In this document: positions 14,360 through 21,499 of the stretch, piece after piece
How positions within the stretch are numbered: the first letter of the stretch is position 1
Layout of the letters: each line of letters opens with the position of its first letter
Source: JAUXEH01 sp965602945
Lineage (GTDB): Bacteria > Acidobacteriota > Aminicenantia > Aminicenantales > Aminicenantaceae
Direction: 5' to 3'
Assembly (NCBI GenBank): GCA_965602945.1
Contig: CBFDBC010000019.1
Coordinates: forward strand, 1 to 28,334
DNA length: 28,334 nucleotides
The notes under the pieces: generated by a model
The model's input: only the letters and a program-made list of their open reading frames with translations
Database searches by the model: none
What the model was told of the DNA's origin: nothing
Program-made: the position numbers and the translations under genes

Positions 14360-15067
14360 ATGCAAAACATCAAGCACATATTTAAGAAAGAATTCAAGTC
14401 CTACTTCATCTCCCCCATCGCCTATATCGTGATATCCGTGTTTCTGGTTATCATCGGATGGCTGTTCTTCTCCACGTTTTTTCTGGAGAGGCAGGCAAAC
14501 CTGTCACGCTTTTTTTCCCTGCTCCCCGTTACCTTCTCTTTTGTCATCCCGGCCGTGACTATGCGGCTCTTTTCCGAGGAGATCAACGTGGGATCCTACG
14601 AGCTGCTCCTCACGCTGCCCGTGACCTTCCGTGATATCATCCTGGGAAAATTCCTGGCAGCCGTGGCCTTCGTGGCCATCATGCTCTCCCCCACCCTTTT
14701 CTATGCTGTGAGCACCAGTTTCCTCGGAGAACTGGACTGGGGCCCGGTCCTAGGGGGATATTTCGGCGCGCTGCTCCTGGGTGCAGCCTTCAGTTCGATC
14801 GGCCTTCTGGCCTCTTCAGTGACCCGCAACCAGGTGATCGCCTTCATCATAGCCATGGCCGTCTGTTTCACCCTGACGCTGCTCCTGGATTTCGTTCTGT
14901 TTTTTCTGCCCGCCTGGCTGGTGGGTGTGTTCCAGTATCTCAGTGCCAACTTTCATTTCCAGAACATCGCAAAAGGGGTGCTTGACTCCCGCGACATTTT
15001 CTACTTCCTGGCGCTGGCCTTTGTGGCGCTGCTCTCGACCAACCTGATCATGCAGGAGAAAAAATAG
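14360..15067 (+). CDS. ABC-2 type permease (GldF-like)
   Basis: An integral inner-membrane protein of 235 aa with six hydrophobic segments by eye, at about residues 18-40, 52-70, 98-120, 126-152, 157-190 and 213-230. The start is two bases after the ATPase stop, implying translational coupling. The N-terminus (a basic amphipathic stretch, KHIFKKEFKSYF, then SPIAYIV) and the RLFSEE segment after helix 2 are typical of the ABC-2 permease family associated with gliding-type transporters. It should pair with the upstream ATPase and work with the GldG-like protein. An ABC-2 exporter role is well supported. The substrate is not deducible. Confidence 0.9.
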   Translation: MQNIKHIFKKEFKSYFISPIAYIVISVFLVIIGWLFFSTFFLERQANLSRFFSLLPVTFSFVIPAVTMRLFSEEINVGSYELLLTLPVTFRDIILGKFLAAVAFVAIMLSPTLFYAVSTSFLGELDWGPVLGGYFGALLLGAAFSSIGLLASSVTRNQVIAFIIAMAVCFTLTLLLDFVLFFLPAWLVGVFQYLSANFHFQNIAKGVLDSRDIFYFLALAFVALLSTNLIMQEKK

Positions 15068-15076
15068 GAGGCTCCC

Positions 15077-17326
15077 ATGGAAAAGAAAAAAGACATGTCA
15101 AAATTCACCATATCCGGGCTGTACGTGGTCGTTCTGATCCTGGTGATCCTTGCAGGGCAGAGCCTGTTTTTTCGCCTGGATCTCACCTCCAAGGGACTCT
15201 ATTCGCTCTCCAGGGCCAGCAAGCTTGCGGTCTCGACCCTCAACGAACCGCTGACCATAAACGTCTTTTTCTCCAAGAACCTGCCCGCGCCATACAACAA
15301 CATCGAACGCTACCTCCATGACCTGATGAATGAGTATGCCTCCCATGCCAGGAAACACCTGAGTTATCGTTTTTTTAACGTCAGCGCCCGGGAGAGTGAG
15401 CTCAGCGAAGAGGCGGAGGAAAACCGGCAGATGGCCCAGGACTACGGGATCTACCCCGTCAATGTCCAGACCATCGAGCAGGACGAGGCCAAGGTGCAGC
15501 GTGCTTACATGGGGATGGCATTTATCCATGGAGACATTGTTGAACGCATCCCGGCCCTGACCTCCACGGAGGGGCTGGAATACCAGATCACGAGCACAAT
15601 ACAGAAAATGAACAACAAGATATCCGCTCTGCTCAACCTCCCGGAGAAAATCCGGGTGAAACTGGTGCAGTCTTCAGCCATCGAGCAGATAGCGCCCCGT
15701 GTGGGCCTGGAGGGCTTGGAGGGACTCAGGGACCGGATAGCAGAAATTGTTAATACGCAGAACAGCAAGACCTACGGCCAGCTGGAATTCGTGTCCGTCG
15801 ATCCCAGCCGGCAGCAGATCCCTGAAGAAGAACTCGCTCCTTACCGGCGCTTCGGGCTTCAGTGGCCTGAGATGCCTCAGCCGGATGGCAGTGTCGTGCC
15901 GGCCGGAGCCGGTTATCTGGGTCTGGGCATGGAATTCGGTGATAAATCTGTGGAACTCCAGCTCCTGAGCTCAAGCCTAAATCTGACCAACCAGGGTCTC
16001 CAGGAGCAGTTCTCGATCGTTGATACCGCCCAGATCGAGAGCTTCATAGAGGAGAACGTGGACAACCTGATCGACATACACGAGGAGATCGGCTACCTCA
16101 GTACCCACGGCACCCAGACCCTCTCCGCATCCCTGCCCCCCCAGCTCCAGATGATGCAGCAGCAGGCCGGTTCTTTAACACAGTTCAATGCACTTCTCAG
16201 CGGCCGCTACACCATCAAGCAGATCGACATGGCCGAGGAAGGCATCCCGGACAGCGTGGACACCCTGATCATCGCGGGCCCTAAACAGGGCTTCAACGAC
16301 TGGGAGCTTTTCCAGATCGACCAGTTCCTTATGAAGGGAAAATCACTGGCTCTTTTTGTCGACAGCTTCCAAGAGATCCGCCCCCAACAGCAGCAGCAGA
16401 TGTATGGGATGCAGCAGCCGGCCTACCTCCCCATCAACACGGGCCTCGAGAAACTGCTGGACCACTACGGTGTTTCGGTTCGGAAGTCCTATGTCATGGA
16501 TGAGAGCTGCTATGTCTCCCGGGATCCACAGATGGGAGAAACCCCGGTCTACTTCGCCCCCATCATCAAGAACGAGAACATAAACCACCGCTTGAATTTC
16601 CTGTCCAACATCAAGGAACTCATCATGTACCGCGTCTCCCCCGTCGTGCTGAATGAAGAAAGGATGAAGGAGAACGGTGTCGAGGCCAGGCGTATGATCA
16701 CCACCACAGACGATGCATGGGAGATGGCGGGGCAGATCAATCTTACGCCTTTCATGATCCGTCCGCCCATGAATCCCGACGAAAAATCCCGTCAGCCGCT
16801 GGCCTACCTGCTCGAGGGTGAGTTCCCCAGCTATTTCGCGGACATGCCTGTGCCGAAAAAACCTGAACCGGAAGAGGAATTGCCCGAGGAGGCCGTTGAA
16901 GGTGAAACGAAGGGTCAGCAGGAACCTGATAAAACAGCCGATGAAAGCCCTCAAGTCGTGGATTCACAGGTCACCGGCGAAGCGGCCGGCATCAAACGGG
17001 GAAGGCCGGGCAGGATCTTCCTCATAGGATCGAGCGAGATCCTAACTGACAACATCCTGGGCGATCAGGGGCAGTCACCGAATGCGGTCTTCCTGCTCAA
17101 CACCATCGACTACCTCAACGATCAGGAAGACATAGCAGTCATGCGCAGCAAAAATCAACGCTTCAATCCCCTCAAGGACACTAAGGCCTTCACCCGGACC
17201 ATCGTCAAGATCCTGAACATCGCAGGCATACCCGTCCTGTTCCTTCTGTTCGGGTTCTATGTGTGGGTCAGGCGCAAGGCCAGGCGCAAGGCCATCCAGG
17301 CCATGTTCAGCGAAGGAAATGCTTAG
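15077..17326 (+). CDS. GldG-like ABC transporter auxiliary protein
   Basis: A protein of 749 aa, with AGGAGG just before the ATG and overlapping the permease stop. One transmembrane helix lies near the N-terminus (about 12-30) and one near the C-terminus (about 714-732, followed by the basic RRKARRKA), with a large extracytoplasmic region between. The N-terminal part after the first helix (YSLSRASK, then LTINVFFSKNLPAPYN) is the signature of the GldG / ABC_transp_aux family. A middle GATase-like region lies near 330-480. A Glu/Pro-rich linker (about 595-635) precedes the conserved RIFLIGSSEIL...N block and the final helix. Family knowledge: GldG works with GldA and GldF as an ABC exporter. 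Gliding cannot be inferred here because no other gld or spr genes are present in the window. Confidence 0.88.
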   Translation: MEKKKDMSKFTISGLYVVVLILVILAGQSLFFRLDLTSKGLYSLSRASKLAVSTLNEPLTINVFFSKNLPAPYNNIERYLHDLMNEYASHARKHLSYRFFNVSARESELSEEAEENRQMAQDYGIYPVNVQTIEQDEAKVQRAYMGMAFIHGDIVERIPALTSTEGLEYQITSTIQKMNNKISALLNLPEKIRVKLVQSSAIEQIAPRVGLEGLEGLRDRIAEIVNTQNSKTYGQLEFVSVDPSRQQIPEEELAPYRRFGLQWPEMPQPDGSVVPAGAGYLGLGMEFGDKSVELQLLSSSLNLTNQGLQEQFSIVDTAQIESFIEENVDNLIDIHEEIGYLSTHGTQTLSASLPPQLQMMQQQAGSLTQFNALLSGRYTIKQIDMAEEGIPDSVDTLIIAGPKQGFNDWELFQIDQFLMKGKSLALFVDSFQEIRPQQQQQMYGMQQPAYLPINTGLEKLLDHYGVSVRKSYVMDESCYVSRDPQMGETPVYFAPIIKNENINHRLNFLSNIKELIMYRVSPVVLNEERMKENGVEARRMITTTDDAWEMAGQINLTPFMIRPPMNPDEKSRQPLAYLLEGEFPSYFADMPVPKKPEPEEELPEEAVEGETKGQQEPDKTADESPQVVDSQVTGEAAGIKRGRPGRIFLIGSSEILTDNILGDQGQSPNAVFLLNTIDYLNDQEDIAVMRSKNQRFNPLKDTKAFTRTIVKILNIAGIPVLFLLFGFYVWVRRKARRKAIQAMFSEGNA

Positions 17327-17329
17327 TCC

Positions 17330-17336
17330 AGGAGAG
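17330..17336 (+). promoter_or_regulatory. Ribosome binding site deciding the DUF4340 start
   Basis: AGGAGAG ends 5 bases before the ATG at 17342. A GTG at 17336 in the same frame overlaps this site and is therefore an unlikely start. Confidence 0.65.
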
Positions 17337-17341
17337 TGACC

Positions 17342-18343
17342 ATGAAGATGAAAAAAGAATATATGATCCTCTTGGGAATCATCGCGGTGCTCCTCATCTA
17401 CTTGCTCTTCGGAACAGGACGCAGCAAGATGAGCTATGACGTTCCCAAGCTCAAGAACCTGGTCCAGGAAGACATCACTCGGATAGAGATATCCCTGGCC
17501 GACCGCTCCGTCACCCTGGCCGGCGGCGGCGAAGACTGGATGATCCAACCCCAGGGTTATCCCGCGGACCCGGTCAAGGTCAAAGACATGCTGGATACCA
17601 TTGCCGGCCTGCAGCTCACCGAATTGGCCGCCGAGAAGCAGGACTACCAGCGATATGATCTGGACGAGGACAGCGGGATCACGGTCAAAGCCTACGGAGA
17701 CCAGGAACTGCTGCGGGAATTCGCTATCGGCAAGACGCCCTCGACCTACCGCCACACGTTCGTCCGGATGGCCGACGACATCCGAGTGTATTACGCCCGT
17801 GAGTCATTCCGCAGCCGTTTCGAGTTCGAGGTCAAGGACTTGAGGGACAAAAGAGTGATGAGTTTCGACAAGAATGAGATCAGCGAGATCCGGATCACTC
17901 AGGCGAACGAGACCCTGATATTCGATAAGAAGGCGGTCCCGGCCCCCGAGGAGGCCGTGGAAATAGAGGCTGAAATCGAAACAGAGCCTTCCCAGGAGCC
18001 CCCCGTCGACCAGGAAGCCTGGGTCATGGCCGATGGGCGCACCGGCGACAAGCCCAGCCTCGACACCATCCTCTCAGAACTCTCGGACCTGAGTTGCGAC
18101 GAGTTCCTGGATGATGGGGCCTCCCCCGACCAAGACAAGGAGCCCGTCTTCAATGTGACGGTAAAAGGGACCAGGGACTACACCCTACGGATCTATGCAA
18201 AACAGGATACCGAGGACGGGAAATACCCGGCCCTTTCCTCGGAGAACTCCCATCCCTTCCTGCTTTCCACCTACAAGGCGGAACGCATCATAAGGAAAGA
18301 GAAGGACCTGTTTCCGGAAGAAAACGAAGAAGAGATAAAATAA
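17342..18343 (+). CDS. DUF4340 domain membrane-anchored protein
   Basis: A protein of 333 aa, counted from the ATG at 17342. One N-terminal transmembrane helix (about 6-24, MILLGIIAVLLIYLLFG) is followed by an extracytoplasmic region made of repeated beta-rich modules: ITRIEISLADRSVTLAGG, then the DPVKVKDMLDTIAGLQLTEL block, then the EISEIRITQANETLIF copy after residue 175. This is the DUF4340 pattern. An acidic, proline-containing linker (about 198-222) separates two halves. Family knowledge: DUF4340 genes very often follow gldG-like genes, and the family's function is undefined. It is the last gene of the ABC operon, 15 bases after the upstream stop, and converges with the superoxide reductase gene 9 bases away. 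Confidence 0.85.
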   Translation: MKMKKEYMILLGIIAVLLIYLLFGTGRSKMSYDVPKLKNLVQEDITRIEISLADRSVTLAGGGEDWMIQPQGYPADPVKVKDMLDTIAGLQLTELAAEKQDYQRYDLDEDSGITVKAYGDQELLREFAIGKTPSTYRHTFVRMADDIRVYYARESFRSRFEFEVKDLRDKRVMSFDKNEISEIRITQANETLIFDKKAVPAPEEAVEIEAEIETEPSQEPPVDQEAWVMADGRTGDKPSLDTILSELSDLSCDEFLDDGASPDQDKEPVFNVTVKGTRDYTLRIYAKQDTEDGKYPALSSENSHPFLLSTYKAERIIRKEKDLFPEENEEEIK

Positions 18344-18352
18344 TAGAGTCTT

Positions 18353-18748
18353 TTAGTCGACTGCGACGGCCTTGGAGCTTTGCCAGAGGCCGTGGATGTT
18401 GCACAGGCTGGCGGCATAGATGGTGCCCGCCAGGTCGGTCTTGAAGCTCAGCACCGCCTCGTGGTGAGTATAAACAGAGCTTGTATCCGGCCCCTCGGCG
18501 GATTCCCCGTGTGCCGAAAATTCGGCTTTTCCGATCTGGTACGGGAATTTTGCCCCTTCCGGCATAAAAAACACGGTGACCCAGCGTATGTGATGGGGCG
18601 TGGTGTTGGGATGTGAGATCTCTTTCCCCACCGTGACCTTGACCTGAAACACCTCCCCTCTGGTAACGGCATCCGGTGCTTCTATAACCGGCACATGCTT
18701 TTCCTGTGCCCAATCCGCTGTCTGGAACAGGTTGTTAAAATCTGACAT
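18353..18748 (-). CDS. Superoxide reductase, neelaredoxin type (class II)
   Basis: A cytoplasmic protein of 131 aa with a strong GAGGAGGGAGG ribosome site. It contains the complete mononuclear iron site: EKHVP (16-20, with the conserved Glu and Lys and ligand His18), HPNTTPHHI (46-54, ligands His46 and His52) and SLCNIHGLW (114-122, ligands Cys116 and His119). The N-terminal desulforedoxin domain of class I enzymes is absent, making this a neelaredoxin-like class II enzyme. Family knowledge: it reduces superoxide to hydrogen peroxide without releasing oxygen, and is typical of anaerobes and microaerophiles. It lies 40 bases after the VWA gene stop on the same strand, so it may share that transcript. 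No rubredoxin gene, its usual electron donor, is visible in the window. Confidence 0.92.
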   Translation of the reverse strand: MSDFNNLFQTADWAQEKHVPVIEAPDAVTRGEVFQVKVTVGKEISHPNTTPHHIRWVTVFFMPEGAKFPYQIGKAEFSAHGESAEGPDTSSVYTHHEAVLSFKTDLAGTIYAASLCNIHGLWQSSKAVAVD

Positions 18749-18788
18749 CTTTTCCTCCCTCCTCGATCCTATTCAATCGGCAGTCTTC

Positions 18789-20003
18789 TCAATTTGCGTA
18801 ATACCCCGAACGGTGGATGACCTGATAATCCTTGTCTTTGATCCTCACCGTAATCTTCTTGAACGTGCCGTCTTTCCGGTAATTGGCCGGGCTGTAATAC
18901 AGAAGATAGTAATCCGATGCGGCCTCTGTCGCTGTACGGAAGCCGGCCGCGGGATTCTGGGCATTATCCACGATGCCGCCTGTTGCATTCGCAACCTCGA
19001 CAAAGGTGTTGAAGGCATCTTCCGACTGCTCCCGCATGGATATCCCGCGCACGTTGTCCGGCTCTTTGTTCATGAAGATGAAGTTGAACATAGTGCCGGA
19101 ATCGGAAAACGCCTGGCTCAACCGCTCGATGTTCATCTGCGTGTCCCGGCTGTACATGGTGAAAAGATCCTGCACGGCACTCAGTATGTTGGGCTGGTCC
19201 TGGTACTGCGAAACCAGGAGGTTCAGTATACGCCCTTCGATCTCCGGCCTGAATTCCCTCTGGTAGAAAAAGAATATAACCTTCTGGGCATCCAGCCGTT
19301 TCATCTGGGCGGCGAACGCGAGGAACTTCTGTTCGCTCACTAGACGGAGCTCATCCAGCCTCGTTAACGTCTCTTTGTAGCGCGGCAGCTGGAATTCCAG
19401 CCCGAAACCGCTGCCGGCATCGGAGGCTTCCGTGCCTCCCCCCATCGAGCTGTCACCCGCCTGGCCGGAGATGCTGCGTACGATCTGTTTCAGGTCGTTT
19501 ATCAGGCTGTTATAGTCGCCCGCCCCCATCTTGGTGTCTTTCCTCACCACGGTCTGAAGGTCCCTGGAAAGTTTTTCCGGAGGCTGGTTCTGCAGCGCCT
19601 CCCTCGATAGATCATACCTCTTCATGGGCGTCATGATCGTAAGCGTATCGTTGGGTTGGATGACATTCTGGAAGAAATTGTCGAACGCCTCGTTCAACTG
19701 AGGATTGTATTCCAGGAACTGGAACATCATGAAGAACCTGCGTGCGGTGTTGGGGGTGGACCAGGAAGTGCCTTCCTGTTTTTCGAGGTTCGTGTTTTTG
19801 ACCAGATAGAAGGAACTGACCTTCTGCAGCTCGCCGTCCTCATATATCTCGAAATCCTCCGCAGTCAGCGAATCCACGAATGCGCCCTTTTCCATCACCC
19901 TGACCGGGAGCTCGATATTGATGACCGTGACTTCATGCTGTTCCTGCGCAAAGGGACTGAGTCCCAGCAGCAGCACCAGTGTCAGGAATGCCATTTTCCT
20001 CAT
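18789..20003 (-). CDS. Exported VWA-related acidobacterial protein (TIGR03436-like), copy 1
   Basis: A protein of 404 aa with a signal peptide (1-19, cleavage near PFAQ), with GAGGAGAA before the ATG. The N-domain contains VMEKGAFVDSLTAEDFEIYEDGE (approximately 37-59 when read in order), a hallmark of the TIGR03436 family. The central VWA-like domain starts near 89. Its C-terminal block contains DYYLLYYSP, DGTFKKITVRIK and HRSGYYAN, again family-typical. The position where a VWA domain has its DxSxS metal site reads FMMFQFLEYN (91-100), so the metal ion-dependent adhesion site is lost. The gene is a paralogue of its upstream neighbour (71-base gap) and lies 40 bases upstream of superoxide reductase. 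Function in this family is unknown; an envelope binding role is the usual guess. Confidence 0.85.
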   Translation of the reverse strand: MRKMAFLTLVLLLGLSPFAQEQHEVTVINIELPVRVMEKGAFVDSLTAEDFEIYEDGELQKVSSFYLVKNTNLEKQEGTSWSTPNTARRFFMMFQFLEYNPQLNEAFDNFFQNVIQPNDTLTIMTPMKRYDLSREALQNQPPEKLSRDLQTVVRKDTKMGAGDYNSLINDLKQIVRSISGQAGDSSMGGGTEASDAGSGFGLEFQLPRYKETLTRLDELRLVSEQKFLAFAAQMKRLDAQKVIFFFYQREFRPEIEGRILNLLVSQYQDQPNILSAVQDLFTMYSRDTQMNIERLSQAFSDSGTMFNFIFMNKEPDNVRGISMREQSEDAFNTFVEVANATGGIVDNAQNPAAGFRTATEAASDYYLLYYSPANYRKDGTFKKITVRIKDKDYQVIHRSGYYAN

Positions 20004-20074
20004 TGTCTTCTCCTCATAAAGGACATGTCCCCTATTATAGCCGACTTTTGAACTTTAGGAAAACGGCATGCTGC

Positions 20075-21304
20075 CTAGAAGTCGAAATACCCGGCGCGGT
20101 GCAGGATACGATATTTCCGGTCTTTTCCCCGCAGCCGCACCTGTATGTTCTTGAACGTGCCGTCGCCCTTAGGATCGCGAGGCGTGTAATAGATCAGGTA
20201 GTAGTTACGCGATGCATCCAGGGCGTTCTTGAACAGGTATTCCGGATTCTTGGAGCTCTCCGAGTATCCTCCGGTGGCTTTCACGATCTCGCGGAAGGCA
20301 TTGTAGGTATCTTCGGCCTGTTCGAAGTAAGTGACTCCTCTCCTCTGCTCGCGTGGCCGGTTGATCTGCAGGAAATGGATGGCGGTGGAGCTGTCGGCGA
20401 ATTTGCGTTTGATACGATCATAATCCAGATAGGTCTCCCGGGTGTTGTAGTACAGCCGGTCGTCGAGGATGGTGGACAGGGTCTGTTCCATGTAGGCATC
20501 CGGCTCATACAGCTCCATGTACTCTTTGATGAGACGCTGCTCTATCTGGGGGATGTGTTTCCGCTCCCAGAACATGAAAACATACTTCTGCCCGATCTGG
20601 CTCTTCAGGTAATCGGCCAGGTCGAGGAGCTTCAACTCGTCCGCCTTCCGTAGCGTCTGCATCCGGGTCATGAGCCCCATATATTCGATGACCCGCACAC
20701 CCGCGGTCTGCTCCGGCACACCGGCGCCGCTTGTGTTCAGCATGAGGTCGATGTCGGACTGGATATCCTGGGCCAGCTGACCCAGGTCATCTACGGTGTT
20801 GCGGAACTCGGAGCTGCCGGCACGGGAATCCCTCCTCAGATACCCTTTCATCTCCTCCAGGATCTCTTCCTCGTTCTTGATTTCCGTCGCATCCTGTTTC
20901 AGGCGGTAGGTCTTGATCGGCGTCACGACGATCAGATCATCGCCGGGAAGGTACACATCGTCGATAAAGAGCCGCATGGCGTTCTGGAGCTCAGGAGTGT
21001 ATTCCTCTATTTCGAAGAACAGATAGAATGCCCGGTCCGTATCCGGAACAAAACGTTTGCGTTCATCGCTCCGTTCAATGCTCCGGTCGCTTATCAGATA
21101 AACCGCCTCTATCTTCTGCTCCCCCCCGTCTTCATATATCTCAAAATCTTTGATGGTGAGATCGCTGACAAAACGCTTCCCATCGAATACCCGCACCGGC
21201 ACTTCGACGTTTATCACCAGAGACTGCTCGATGAAAGACTGCTGCTGGGGGAAAATCACCAGACCCAAAAAGAGGGACATGGCTACAAATAGAAATCTTC
21301 TCAT
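20075..21304 (-). CDS. Exported VWA-related acidobacterial protein (TIGR03436-like), copy 2
   Basis: A protein of 409 aa with a signal peptide (1-19) and a purine-rich AGAGAAAGG site upstream. The domain order is the same as in its downstream paralogue: an N-domain with VEVPVRVFDGKRFVSDLTI and DFEIYEDGGEQK, a central VWA-like domain, and a C-terminal block (YYLIYYTP, DGTFKNIQVRLRG, HRAGYFDF). The VWA metal-site position reads YLFFEIEEYT (94-103) instead of DxSxS, so both copies lack the canonical metal site. A conserved central motif KYVFMFWERKHIPQIEQR (about 253-270) parallels KVIFFFYQREFRPEIEGR in copy 1. Tandem duplication with strong divergence is indicated. It is probably the first gene of a VWA-VWA-superoxide reductase transcript. 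Confidence 0.85.
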   Translation of the reverse strand: MRRFLFVAMSLFLGLVIFPQQQSFIEQSLVINVEVPVRVFDGKRFVSDLTIKDFEIYEDGGEQKIEAVYLISDRSIERSDERKRFVPDTDRAFYLFFEIEEYTPELQNAMRLFIDDVYLPGDDLIVVTPIKTYRLKQDATEIKNEEEILEEMKGYLRRDSRAGSSEFRNTVDDLGQLAQDIQSDIDLMLNTSGAGVPEQTAGVRVIEYMGLMTRMQTLRKADELKLLDLADYLKSQIGQKYVFMFWERKHIPQIEQRLIKEYMELYEPDAYMEQTLSTILDDRLYYNTRETYLDYDRIKRKFADSSTAIHFLQINRPREQRRGVTYFEQAEDTYNAFREIVKATGGYSESSKNPEYLFKNALDASRNYYLIYYTPRDPKGDGTFKNIQVRLRGKDRKYRILHRAGYFDF

Positions 21305-21439
21305 CGCCTTTCTCTACGCGTCATTTACTGACTCATTATACCACTTCAGCTCTTTCACCGCTAGATTCAACAACTCCAGAAGCTCCCCCAACCTTCCCAA
21401 GCGCTCGGACTGAAAACGGCCAGCTTCCTCAAAACACAT

Positions 21440-21445
21440 ATTATA
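21440..21445 (-). promoter_or_regulatory. Possible -10 box upstream of the VWA pair
   Basis: A perfect TATAAT on the minus strand inside an A+T-rich stretch, about 135 bases before the ATG at 21304. No good -35 box lies at 16-18 bases; only A-rich sequence is there, so the call is weak. Confidence 0.25.
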
Positions 21446-21499
21446 ATTCTGCCACAGCATTTTTTTAGGATGTTTTCAGAGTGATGCGTAAGGGCTGCT

